Below, piece after piece: positions 24,379-31,565 of a stretch of 64,000 nucleotides of DNA. Source of the DNA: JAVBMU01 sp031552185 (lineage in GTDB: Bacteria > Actinomycetota > Actinomycetes > Actinomycetales > Cellulomonadaceae). Within the stretch, counting starts at the first letter, position 1. The number at the start of each line of letters is the position of its first letter. Below the pieces are notes generated by a model. It was not told the DNA's origin. It did not search any database and saw nothing but the letters and a program-made list of their open reading frames with translations. The stretch is taken from contig JAVBMU010000006.1 in NCBI GenBank assembly GCA_031552185.1, positions 5,502-69,501 of the forward strand, written 5' to 3'. A program made the translations under genes and the position numbers.

Positions 24379-25529
24379 GGGGTCCGCGCCGGCGTCGATC
24401 CGATCCGCACGGCCCGGCCGCGCCACCGCACCCGGCGCGGCCCGAACACGGCGCCGAGCAGGTGCAGGGGCGTCAACAGGGCGGCGACGGGCTCGAGCAG
24501 GACGCCGAGCGCGCCGTCGGCGGGCGTGCCGGCGAGCCGGCGCAGCGCCCGGGTCCCGAGCGCGGACCCGAGGAGGACCGCCGCCGCCCCGGCGGCCCAC
24601 CACGGCCCGGCGACCACCGCCGCGGCCACGAACGCGAGCGTCAGGGCCGGCGGCGCCACGACCAGCGCAATCAGCCGCATCGAAAGGTCGTGCCGCGGTA
24701 CCTCGCAGGCGAACAGGAGCCACCGGCGCAGCAGCTTGGCGTAGGCGGCCGGCCCGGGCACGGTGGTGGCGAGCAGCACGGGTTGTGCGGTCTGCACGAT
24801 CCGCAGCCCGGCGCCCCGGTAGGCCCGGGCGAGCGCATAGTCGTCGCAGGTCGTGTCCGCCCGGGCGAAGCCGCCGACACCTTCGAGCGTGTGCCGCCGG
24901 GTCAGCACCGTCATGCCGTTCACCGAGACCGGCGGTCCGAACCGCGCCATCGGGAGGTACGTGACCAGCGCGGAGCCGTTCACGAAGGCGGCGACGAGCC
25001 GACTCCACAGTCCGCCCTGCTCGCGGTAGACCGGGACGGCGGTGACCAGGTCGCCCTCAGCCAGGGCGGCCACCAGTCGGGCCAATCCGCCCGGCGGCAG
25101 CACGCAGTCGTCGTCGAGCACCAGCACGACGCCGCGGGCCCGGTCCTGCGCCAGGACCAGTTTGTGCACTTTGGGATTGTGACCCGCGGCCGGCGGGGGG
25201 CACCGGACGACCTCGACATGGTCGGCGCCCGCGGCGGCGGCACGGGCGGCCTGCTCGCCGACGGGATCGTCGTCGTCGACCAGGAGCAGCACCTCGGCCG
25301 GGGCGAGCGTGGCGACGGACTCGGCGAGCACCGGGCCGAGCAGGGGGTCGCCGGACCGAATCGCGATCAGGGCAGTCACGTCGGAAAGGTCGGCCGGGCC
25401 GCCCCCCGGGCGGGTCCGGCGCGCGCCGGTGCTTGCGCCGCGCAGCGCGGCGCGGGCGGCGGCGAGGCGCACGGCCCAGGCGGCGCAGAGCAGCGCGCCG
25501 CTCACGGCGGCGAGGCGGGCGGCAGTCAT
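24375..25529 (-). CDS. Membrane glycosyltransferase, GT2/GT21 (ceramide glucosyltransferase-like)
   Basis: A 384-residue membrane-bound GT-A glycosyltransferase. One N-terminal helix (about 5-25) precedes the catalytic domain with LLLVDDDDPVG (first Asp), VLVLDDDCVLPPGG (DxD-like metal site), the acceptor-side ADTTCDDYALARAYRGAG (catalytic Asp) and LLRRWLLF, an (R/Q)xxRW-type motif characteristic of ceramide glucosyltransferases and HpnI-like enzymes. Three or four C-terminal helices follow. It should transfer a sugar to a lipid acceptor at the cytoplasmic face. Start is ATG 25529; earlier in-frame codons lie in the upstream intergenic region. Second gene of the left-pointing arm. Confidence 0.82.
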   Translation of the reverse strand: MTAARLAAVSGALLCAAWAVRLAAARAALRGASTGARRTRPGGGPADLSDVTALIAIRSGDPLLGPVLAESVATLAPAEVLLLVDDDDPVGEQAARAAAAGADHVEVVRCPPPAAGHNPKVHKLVLAQDRARGVVLVLDDDCVLPPGGLARLVAALAEGDLVTAVPVYREQGGLWSRLVAAFVNGSALVTYLPMARFGPPVSVNGMTVLTRRHTLEGVGGFARADTTCDDYALARAYRGAGLRIVQTAQPVLLATTVPGPAAYAKLLRRWLLFACEVPRHDLSMRLIALVVAPPALTLAFVAAAVVAGPWWAAGAAAVLLGSALGTRALRRLAGTPADGALGVLLEPVAALLTPLHLLGAVFGPRRVRWRGRAVRIGSTPARTP

Positions 25530-25587
25530 CCGGTGGTCCTCATGTGGTTCGCGCCTGGGGCACCTGGCCGCACCCGGTCCTCCTGCA

Positions 25588-26553
25588 TCACGGTGACCGT
25601 AGCGCATCGGCGACGAGGCGGTCGACCGCCTCGTCGAGGCCGACAGCGGGCGCACCGAGGTCCCGCAGGGTGGCGGCGACGTCGAACGTCTTGGACCGCG
25701 ACAGCACCGACACCCCGTAGCGGGTAATGGGTGGCTCGCCCCAGCCGCCCCAGCGGGCCGAGGCGACCTCGCCGGCGCGGGCCAGGCTCCGCGCGAACGG
25801 CACGGGAACGGGCACCGGCCGGGGCTTCACCCCGAGCCGGGCCAGGACGGAAAGCAGGAACGGATACAGCGCCACGGGTTCGGCATTGGTCAGGTGGTAC
25901 AGGCCGTCGACGCCGCGTTCGAGCGCCTCGGTGATGTAATGCGCGGCGGTGTGGACATCGGTGAGATCGGCCACGATCCGGCCGGGCGTCCGTTCGAACG
26001 CCGGCAGCACGCCGCGGCGGGCGATCCGCAGGATCCGGGGCAGCAATACCGTGTCCCCGACGCCGAACACGGCTCGCGGCCGCAGGATGACGTGCCGGCC
26101 GGGATAGCGCGCGACGATGCGCTCGCCGATTCGTTTTGTCCGCGAGTACACGTTGATCTGGTCGGCGTCGGCCGGCACCGGGGAATCCTCGGTGAGGTCG
26201 AACTGATCGGCGTCGCGGTACAGCACCGACGAACTCGACACGTAAACGAAGGGCGGCGCGCCGTGCCCGGCCGCCCAGCGCGCGACGTTGCGGGTCGCGC
26301 TCACGTTGGCCGCGATGAAGTCCGCGGGCGCCGCCCACGGCGAGGCGAGCGCGGCGCAGTGGATCACCGCGTCGACCGGCGCGACGGCGTCGGGCAACCT
26401 CGCCGCGGCCAGATCCTGCCGCACGTACGCGTCGACGGGCGACGCCGGCCGCGGCGCGCGGCCCACGCCCGTGACCCGCCAGCCGCGCGCGTGCGCGTCG
26501 GCCACAATCCGCGACCCCAGGAAGCCGTTGGATCCGGTGAGCAGGACGTGCAT
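25588..26553 (-). CDS. NAD(P)-dependent epimerase/3-beta-HSD-like reductase (extended SDR)
   Basis: A 321-residue extended short-chain dehydrogenase. The Rossmann motif TGSNGFLG is at residues about 6-13, VYVSSSSVLY marks the Ser strand, and YSRTKRIGE supplies the YxxxK pair (here Y-S-R-T-K). Relatives include 3-beta-hydroxysteroid dehydrogenases, sugar epimerases and OleD. In this cluster a keto-reduction after condensation is one reading, sugar modification the other. It is the first gene of the left-pointing arm and diverges from the FMN riboswitch and rib operon. The gap to the GT21-like gene is 58 bp. Confidence 0.82.
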   Translation of the reverse strand: MHVLLTGSNGFLGSRIVADAHARGWRVTGVGRAPRPASPVDAYVRQDLAAARLPDAVAPVDAVIHCAALASPWAAPADFIAANVSATRNVARWAAGHGAPPFVYVSSSSVLYRDADQFDLTEDSPVPADADQINVYSRTKRIGERIVARYPGRHVILRPRAVFGVGDTVLLPRILRIARRGVLPAFERTPGRIVADLTDVHTAAHYITEALERGVDGLYHLTNAEPVALYPFLLSVLARLGVKPRPVPVPVPFARSLARAGEVASARWGGWGEPPITRYGVSVLSRSKTFDVAATLRDLGAPAVGLDEAVDRLVADALRSP

Positions 26554-26706
26554 GGCGGTCAGGCTACCCCGGCCGCGACGGCCGCCGGCAGGGCCGTTCG
26601 GCGCGGATCCCGCCGCGGCGCGCGGGCGCGCCGGCGGCGCCGACGGGGGTGTGACCGAGACGGGGCTTGCCGTCGCGCCGCCGTTCGGTGGATGATGCCA
26701 ACGCAA
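26554..26706. other. Intergenic region between SDR gene and FMN riboswitch
   Basis: The divergent control region for the SDR arm and the rib operon. It is extremely GC-rich (GCGCGGGCGCGCCGGCGG) and I cannot point to a convincing -10/-35 pair. No small gene is supported. The remaining part of the 397-bp gap is the riboswitch, a strong hairpin and about 85 bp of leader before ribD. Confidence 0.4.
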
Positions 26707-26833
26707 CATGCTCCGGGGTCGGTGAGATTCCGAACCGGCGGTGATAGCCCGCGACCCGCGCGACTCGTTCTCGAGTCGCTCGGTTGACCTGGTGGAATTC
26801 CAGGGCCGACGGTGAAAGTCCGGATGGGAGGAC
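26707..26833 (+). ncRNA. FMN riboswitch (RFN element)
   Basis: The conserved RFN core is visible in order: GGTCGGTGAGATTCCGAACC (26717-26736), GGCGGTGATAGCCCGCGA, a variable hairpin CGACTCG...CGAGTCG, GACCTGGTGGAATTCCAGGGCC and GACGGTGAAAGTCCGGATGGGAGGA. These segments match the consensus of the FMN-sensing aptamer almost base for base. FMN binding would shut down the riboflavin operon ribD-ribE-ribBA-ribH beginning 117 bp downstream. A perfect GC-rich hairpin (26839-26864) follows and is a candidate expression platform. Confidence 0.95.
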
Positions 26834-26838
26834 GCATG

Positions 26839-26864
26839 TGCGGTCTGCGCTCGCGCGCAGGCCG
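26839..26864 (+). promoter_or_regulatory. Hairpin after the FMN aptamer (candidate expression platform)
   Basis: GCGGTCTGCGC (26839-26849) pairs with GCGCAGGCCGC (26854-26864) across a TCGC loop; the only non-Watson-Crick pair is one T-G. There is no T-run, so it is either a T-less terminator or part of an alternative fold. It does not cover the ribD ribosome site GGGAGG (26938-26943), which is 74 bp away. Confidence 0.55.
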
Positions 26865-26950
26865 CGGCGCCGCGACGCCGCCGGGTCCGTGCCCGGGGGA
26901 CGTCCCGATCGCTGTCGACCCCGGTGCGCTGACGCCCGGGAGGACGACCG

Positions 26951-28270
26951 ATGGCCACCCCGCCGAGGGACCCTGTGCCTGGGGACGCTGTGCCTGGGGA
27001 CGCTGTGCTCCGAGGCTCGGTGGACCCGGACACGGTGTACCCGGACACGGTGTACCCGGACACGGTGTACCCGGACACGGTGTACCCGGACACTGTGTAC
27101 CCGGACACGGTGCCGTCCCTCGACGCGGCGATGTGCCGCGCTCTCGAGCTCGCCCGGCGCGGCCCCGCCCACGGCCCCAACCCGCGGGTCGGTTGCGTGC
27201 TGCTGGCGCCGGCCGACGTCGGGCCACGGGCAGGGCAGAGCGCCGGGCCGCGCACCGTGCTGGGCGAGGGGTTCCACCGCGGCGCCGGCACACCGCACGC
27301 GGAGATCGCGGCGCTCGCGGATGCCCGCGCCCGCGGTCACGACCCGCGGGGCGCCACCGCGATCGTCACGTTGGAGCCCTGCGCTCACACCGGCCGGACC
27401 GGCCCGTGTGCCGAGGCGCTGGCCGACGCCGGCATCGCCGAAGTGAGCTACGCGCTGCCCGACCCGAATCCGCAGGCGGCCGGCGGGGCGGCCCGGCTGC
27501 GCGAACGCGGGGTGCGCGTCGCCCTCGGCCCCCGCGGTGCCGAGGCCGCGGAACTGGTCCGGGTCTGGGCGACCGCCGTGCGCCGCGGGACGCCGTTCGT
27601 CACGCTCAAGCTGGCGACCACGCTCGACGGCCGGATCGCGGCGGCGGACGGTACCAGCCGGTGGATCACCGGCCCGCCGGCCCGGGCCAACGCCCACCGG
27701 CTGCGGACCGAGGTGGACGCGATCGCCGTCGGCACCGGCACTGCGCTGACCGACGACCCCGCCCTGACCGCCCGCCCGGCCGACGGCGAGCCGGCGGCGC
27801 ACCAACCGATCCGGGTCGTGGTGGGCCGGCGGGACCTGCCGGCGGGCGCGCGCCTGCGCGGCCCCGGCGGCCGGCTCGTGCACCTGCGCACCCACGACCC
27901 GCACGAGGTGCTCGCCGCCCTCGCCGCGCTGGAGGTGCGACACGTGCTCATCGAGGGCGGACCCCGGCTGGCGGCTGCCTTCCTGGCTGCCGACCTGGTG
28001 GACGACCTGCACGCCTACATCGCGCCGGTGCTGCTCGGGGCCGGCCCGGCCGCCGTCGCCGACCTCGGCCGGACCACGATCGGCGACGCCGTGCGTCGGC
28101 GGCCGGTCGCCGTCGAACAACTGGGCGACGACGTCCTGATGATCACCCGCCGCGCTGCCGACCCGGCGGTCCCGCCGGCCGCCGCACATTCCCGATTGAC
28201 CGATCGAGACCGCACCGATCGAGACCGCACCGATCGAAACTGCGATCGCCACCGTGAGGAGAGCTACTGA
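26951..28270 (+). CDS. ribD: Bifunctional riboflavin deaminase/reductase RibD
   Basis: Catalyses the second and third steps of riboflavin synthesis: deamination of the pyrimidine and reduction of its ribosyl side chain. The deaminase zinc site is HAEIAAL plus TLEPCAHTGRTGPCAEAL. The reductase domain (about 215-415) has FVTLKLATTLDGRIAAADGTSRWITG and HVLIEGGPRLAAAFL. The start ATG 26951 has GGGAGG seven bases upstream. This adds about 50 residues before the usual beginning (DAAMCRALELARRG). They are made of repeats: PGDAV twice, then PDTVY-type pentapeptides six times. The C-terminus also ends in a DRDRT repeat. 439 residues; stop overlaps ribE. Confidence 0.92.
   Translation: MATPPRDPVPGDAVPGDAVLRGSVDPDTVYPDTVYPDTVYPDTVYPDTVYPDTVPSLDAAMCRALELARRGPAHGPNPRVGCVLLAPADVGPRAGQSAGPRTVLGEGFHRGAGTPHAEIAALADARARGHDPRGATAIVTLEPCAHTGRTGPCAEALADAGIAEVSYALPDPNPQAAGGAARLRERGVRVALGPRGAEAAELVRVWATAVRRGTPFVTLKLATTLDGRIAAADGTSRWITGPPARANAHRLRTEVDAIAVGTGTALTDDPALTARPADGEPAAHQPIRVVVGRRDLPAGARLRGPGGRLVHLRTHDPHEVLAALAALEVRHVLIEGGPRLAAAFLAADLVDDLHAYIAPVLLGAGPAAVADLGRTTIGDAVRRRPVAVEQLGDDVLMITRRAADPAVPPAAAHSRLTDRDRTDRDRTDRNCDRHREESY
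27026..27115 (+). repeat. Six 15-bp repeats in the RibD N-terminus
   Basis: Six head-to-tail copies of CCGGACACGGTGTAC (27026-27115; the fifth has one change, the sixth ends CCG) encode PDTVY five times and PDTVP. Upstream, two copies of GCTGTGCCTGGGGAC-like sequence (about 26971-27004) form a second 15-bp array. Both are in frame, so gain or loss of units would not break the gene. Each unit carries an in-frame GTG, but only ATG 26951 has a ribosome site. Confidence 0.9.
28201..28245 (+). repeat. Three 15-bp repeats in the RibD C-terminus
   Basis: CGATCGAGACCGCAC occurs at 28201-28215 and 28216-28230, with a degenerate third copy at 28231-28245. It encodes RDRTD-type pentapeptides just before the end of RibD, beyond the reductase fold. 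It is the third 15-bp array in the same gene. Confidence 0.85.
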
Positions 28271-28905
28271 TGTTTACCGGAATTGTCGAGGAGACCGGCC
28301 GGGTCCGCGCCATCGACCTGGCCGGCCGCGCGGACGCCGTCCTCACCATCGAGGGCGCGACCGTGACGTCGGACGCCCGGCCCGGCGACTCGATCGCCGT
28401 CGACGGCGTCTGCCTCACCGTGACCTCCCTGACCGGTGACGGCGCCTTCACCGCGGACGTCATGCCGGAGACGCTGCGCCGCACGACGCTCGGGGACCTG
28501 CGCCCGGGGGAGCGGGTCAACCTCGAGCGCGCGCTCGCGGCCGCGGGGCGGTTCGGCGGGCACATTGTGCAGGGACACGTCGACGGCGTCGCGACCCTGC
28601 TCAGCCGCTCGCCCGGGCACCGCTGGGACGAGTTGCGCTTCGACCTACCGACGCGGATCGCCCGGTACGTGGCGGAGAAGGGCTCGATCGCGTTGGGCGG
28701 CGTGTCCCTCACCGTGGCCGGGGTGGACGACGGCGAATTCGTCGTCTGCCTGATCCCGACCACGCTCGCGGCGACGACCCTGGGCGGGCTGGTCTCCGGT
28801 GATCGCGTGAATGTGGAGGTGGACGTGTTGGCCAAGTACGTCGAACGGTTACTGGGGACATCGCGCGGGGCCGATGCGGACCGCCGGGCGGAGGTGCTCC
28901 GGTGA
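28270..28905 (+). CDS. ribE: Riboflavin synthase alpha chain
   Basis: Dismutates two 6,7-dimethyl-8-ribityllumazine molecules to riboflavin in the cytoplasm. It begins MFTGIVEETGRV, the invariant N-terminus, and contains two lumazine-binding barrels (about 1-90 and 91-190), each with GDSIAVDGVCLTVT- or KGSIALGGVSLTVAG-like segments. VQGHVDGVAT is the conserved inter-domain motif. 211 residues, normal length. ATG shares one base with the ribD stop (TGATG). The gene overlaps ribBA by GTGA, so translation is coupled under the upstream FMN riboswitch. Confidence 0.94.
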   Translation: MFTGIVEETGRVRAIDLAGRADAVLTIEGATVTSDARPGDSIAVDGVCLTVTSLTGDGAFTADVMPETLRRTTLGDLRPGERVNLERALAAAGRFGGHIVQGHVDGVATLLSRSPGHRWDELRFDLPTRIARYVAEKGSIALGGVSLTVAGVDDGEFVVCLIPTTLAATTLGGLVSGDRVNVEVDVLAKYVERLLGTSRGADADRRAEVLR

Positions 28906-30263
28906 GCGCGGCGACCCTGGACGCTCGGGTGGCGCGGGCGCTGGCCGAACTCGCGGCCGGTCGGCCGGTGCTGGTGGCGGATTCGCACGACCGGGAGAAT
29001 GAGGTCGACGTCGTGCTGGCCGGCCGGGGCGTGGATCCCGCCTGGGTGGCCTGGACGGTCCGGCACTCCTCGGGCTACCTGTGCGCGCCGATGCCGGCCG
29101 CGCGGGCCGACGCGCTGGGGCTCCCGCTCATGGTGCCCGACAACCAGGACCCGCGGCGGACGCAGTACACCGTCTCGGTCGATGCCGCGGTGGGCGTGTC
29201 GACCGGGATCAGCGCGGCCGACCGGGCCCGTACCGTGCAGGTGCTTGCCGATCCCGATGCCGGCCCGGCCGACCTGATCCGGCCTGGCCACGTGCTGCCG
29301 TTGCGGGCCGTGCCCGGGGGCGTGCTGAGCCGCGCCGGACATACCGAGGCCGGGGTGGACCTGGCTCGGCTCGCCGGGGTCGGCGACGTGGCCCTGATCG
29401 CGGAACTCGTCCGCGACGACGGCGAGATGATGCGCCGGGACGACGCCGTCCGGCTCGCGGCGAGGGAGGGCCTCGCCGAGCTGACGATCACCGAGTTGGT
29501 CGAATGGCGGTGCCGCCACGACGCTGGGCAGCCCGAGGTTGGGCAGCCCGAGGTTAGGCAGCCCGCCGACGTCGGGCCCGAGGATCCCGGGTCCGAGGAT
29601 CCCGGGTCCGAGGACCTCGGGTCCGGCGAGGCGCTGCCCGGGGCCGCCCGGGTGGAACGGATTGCCGAGGCCGCCCTCCCGACGCGCTTCGGGTCGTTCC
29701 GCATCGCTGGGTACCGCGATCAGGCGACCGGGGCCGAGCACGTCGCCCTGGTCCCCAAGGCGGCGCCGCTCGGCCCGCGTCCCGTGGTCCGGGTGCACTC
29801 GGAGTGCCTGACCGGCGACGCGCTCGGCTCGCTGCGCTGCGATTGCGGACCGCAACTGCGGGCGGCGCTCGCCCGCGTCGCCGCGCGCGGCGGGGCCGTG
29901 ATCTATCTGGCCGGGCACGAAGGCCGGGGGATCGGGCTGGCGGCCAAGGTGGCCGCCTACGCCTTGCAGGACGCGGGCCTCGACACCGTGCGCGCCAACG
30001 TCGAACTCGGCCTGCCCATCGACGCGCGCGAGTACGGCGCGGCCGCCGCCATCCTGGCCGACCTCGGCCTCGGCCCGGTCACGCTGCTCACGAACAACCC
30101 CGAGAAGGCGCTCGGCCTGCGCCGCGCCGGGGCCGAGGTGGCCGCGACGGAGCCGCTCGAGGTGGGGCACGGTCCGCACAACCACACGTACCTGATGACC
30201 AAGAAGACGGCGATGGGCCACACCCTGGATCTCGCCCGGACGTTCGAGGAGGCACGCGCATGA
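28902..30263 (+). CDS. ribBA: Bifunctional DHBP synthase / GTP cyclohydrolase II RibBA
   Basis: Makes both precursors of riboflavin: 3,4-dihydroxy-2-butanone 4-phosphate from ribulose 5-phosphate (N-terminal half) and the pyrimidine from GTP (C-terminal half). The first domain shows DRENEVD, STGISAADRARTV, RPGHVLPLRA and HTEAGVDLARLAG. The second shows HSECLTGDALGSLRCDCGPQL (zinc cysteines) and GHEGRGIGL. The acid motif reads RENEVD where RENEGD is near-invariant; the catalytic acidic residues remain. The linker (about 206-245) consists of two 15-bp repeat arrays. 453 residues; overlaps ribE and ribH by four bases. Confidence 0.93.
   Translation: MSAATLDARVARALAELAAGRPVLVADSHDRENEVDVVLAGRGVDPAWVAWTVRHSSGYLCAPMPAARADALGLPLMVPDNQDPRRTQYTVSVDAAVGVSTGISAADRARTVQVLADPDAGPADLIRPGHVLPLRAVPGGVLSRAGHTEAGVDLARLAGVGDVALIAELVRDDGEMMRRDDAVRLAAREGLAELTITELVEWRCRHDAGQPEVGQPEVRQPADVGPEDPGSEDPGSEDLGSGEALPGAARVERIAEAALPTRFGSFRIAGYRDQATGAEHVALVPKAAPLGPRPVVRVHSECLTGDALGSLRCDCGPQLRAALARVAARGGAVIYLAGHEGRGIGLAAKVAAYALQDAGLDTVRANVELGLPIDAREYGAAAAILADLGLGPVTLLTNNPEKALGLRRAGAEVAATEPLEVGHGPHNHTYLMTKKTAMGHTLDLARTFEEARA
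29526..29618 (+). repeat. Two 15-bp repeat arrays in the RibBA inter-domain linker
   Basis: GGGCAGCCCGAGGTT is present at 29526-29540 and 29541-29555, with a third variant copy to 29570 (GQPEV, GQPEV, RQPAD). After one Val codon a different 15-bp array follows: GGGYCCGAGGATCCC at 29574-29588, 29589-29603 and 29604-29618 (GPEDP, GSEDP, GSEDL). The arrays exactly fill the hinge between the two enzymes. Confidence 0.88.
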
Positions 30264-30724
30264 GTGGCGCTGGAGCACCGCAGGTCCACCCGGACGGCCA
30301 TGGCCTGCGGGTCGTGCTGGTCGCGGCGAGTTGGCACGAGCAGGTGATGGCCGGGCTGTTGGCCGGGGCGCGGCGCGCGCTCGCCGAGGCGGGGGTCGCC
30401 GACGTGCGCGAGATCCGCGTGCCGGGCTCATTCGAGTTGTCGGTGGCCGCCGCCCGCGCGGCGGCGAGCGCCGACGCCGTGGTTGCCCTCGGCGTCGTGA
30501 TCCGCGGCGGGACGCCGCACTTCGACTACGTGTGCTCCGCCGCCACGACCGGCCTCACCGAGGTGAGCGTGCGCACCGGCGTCCCAGTCGGCTTCGGCGT
30601 GCTGACCTGTGACGACGAGGCGCAGGCACTGGATCGGGCCGGGTTGCCGGGCTCGACGGAGGACAAGGGCGCGGAGGCCGCCGCAGCGGCCATCGCGACG
30701 GCGGTCGCGCTGCGCGAGTTCTAG
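30260..30724 (+). CDS. ribH: 6,7-dimethyl-8-ribityllumazine synthase
   Basis: Condenses the two RibBA/RibD products to lumazine, the substrate of RibE; family members form pentameric or 60-mer shells. Signature segments are VVLVAASWHEQVMAGLL, IRVPGSFELSVAA, ALGVVIRGGTPHFDYVCSAATTGLTEVSV (with the catalytic His in PHFDYV) and PVGFGVLTCDDEAQALDRAG. 154 residues, normal length. ATG overlaps the ribBA stop (ATGA). Last gene of the riboswitch-controlled operon. Confidence 0.93.
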   Translation: MSGAGAPQVHPDGHGLRVVLVAASWHEQVMAGLLAGARRALAEAGVADVREIRVPGSFELSVAAARAAASADAVVALGVVIRGGTPHFDYVCSAATTGLTEVSVRTGVPVGFGVLTCDDEAQALDRAGLPGSTEDKGAEAAAAAIATAVALREF

Positions 30725-30879
30725 CGAGGGCCTTGCCCGGCCCGCGCCCGCTGGTCGAACGAACCATCGACCGGCCCCTGGCCGGCGCGCAGGTTCTCCG
30801 TTTCGGCGCATTCATGATGCCGGCATCAGCCTGAGCGGGTGTCGGCCAGGGTCATGGTCCCGGTCGCGGCGGGCGGGTA

Positions 30880-31065
30880 CAGGGCCGGTGGGGGCCGGTC
30901 GCCCGCTACAACCGGCAGTTGCGGGACCTGATCGTGGCCGGCAGGGCGCGGCCGTCCTTCATCGTTTCGCACCACCTCCCGCTCGACGACGCGCCGGGCG
31001 CGTCTGCGCACTTCGACGCCCGCGACGACGGCTGGACCAAGGTGTTGCTGCGGCCCGCGGCCTGA
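30880..31065 (+). pseudogene. C-terminal remnant of a zinc-dependent alcohol/formaldehyde dehydrogenase
   Basis: In the frame ending with TGA at 31063-31065, this stretch encodes RYNRQLRDLIVAGRARPSFI, then VSHHLPLDDAPGA and HFDARDDGWTKVLLRP. That is the C-terminal signature of glutathione-independent formaldehyde dehydrogenase-type MDR enzymes. Nothing upstream (30725-30880) continues the enzyme in any frame, so about 330 residues including the catalytic zinc site are missing. There is no start codon or ribosome site. It is the scar of a deleted gene. The 479-bp gap 30725-31203 otherwise holds nothing I can support. Confidence 0.72.
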
Positions 31066-31203
31066 CCCCGCGCCCGTGCGCGGCGGCGAATTCACCCGAC
31101 GCGCGGGCGGCCGGCCGGGGTCGGATCCTCGTCCCGGCGCCCGCAGCCCGGTACGTTGCCGGGTGGCGGGCAACTCGCCGCACGTCACGAAGGGGTTCGG
31201 AAC

Positions 31204-31416
31204 ATGAGCGAACATGAAGGTGGCCTGGGCGGCCTGGGCGGTCTCCTTGACAAGGCCAAGGGCCTGGTGACTCCCGAGAACATCGACAAGGCCAAGGAAC
31301 TGGCGACCGACGAACGCATCGACCAGGCCGCGGCGGCGATCGAGAAGGTCACTCCCGACGCCGTGGACAGCAAGGTCCGGATGCTCGCCGAGAAGGCCAA
31401 GGAACTCAACGACTGA
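31204..31416 (+). CDS. Small MT0933-type antitoxin-like protein
   Basis: A 70-residue helical protein: MSEHEGGLGG..., DKAKGLVTPENIDKAKELAT, IDQAAAAIEKVTPDAVDSKV and AEKAKELND. The DKAKGL...IDKA...GDKVDQAA-like pattern is that of the small MT0933 antitoxin family of actinobacteria. Start ATG 31204 has AAGGGG about nine bases upstream. No toxin gene adjoins: upstream is the dehydrogenase remnant, downstream a terminator and thrS. It is therefore an orphan, or the family name is misleading. Confidence 0.72.
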   Translation: MSEHEGGLGGLGGLLDKAKGLVTPENIDKAKELATDERIDQAAAAIEKVTPDAVDSKVRMLAEKAKELND

Positions 31417-31457
31417 AATACGGTGGAGTACGCACTCCGCCCAGTCGGTACCATCGA

Positions 31458-31485
31458 GGGGCGCCGTCGCCGACGGCGCCCCTTT
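31458..31485 (+). terminator. Strong hairpin terminator before thrS
   Basis: GGGGCGCCGTCG (31458-31469) is followed after one base by its exact complement CGACGGCGCCCC (31471-31482) and TTT. It ends transcription of the small antitoxin-like gene about 80 bp upstream of the thrS start. No T-box or ThrS-type leader is evident. Confidence 0.85.
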
Positions 31486-31565
31486 CGGTCCCCGGGTACC
31501 AATCGGGGCCGGAGGTACACCCATCCGGCGCCCCGGTGCGCCGAATTCCCCAGGAGCGCGTCATC

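Noticed and set aside
27026..27115. Looked like a CRISPR-type repeat block
   Set aside because: Units abut directly without spacers and are in frame with RibD; no cas genes in the window. The same applies to 41601-41710.
26564..28252. Minus-strand frame of 562 residues opposite ribD with VRVHR repeats
   Set aside because: It is the antisense of the RibD 15-bp array; ribD is supported by riboswitch, ribosome site and both catalytic domains.
31417..31565. T-box or amino-acid-responsive leader before thrS
   Set aside because: No T-box sequence or specifier loop; the prominent hairpin is an ordinary terminator of the upstream gene.
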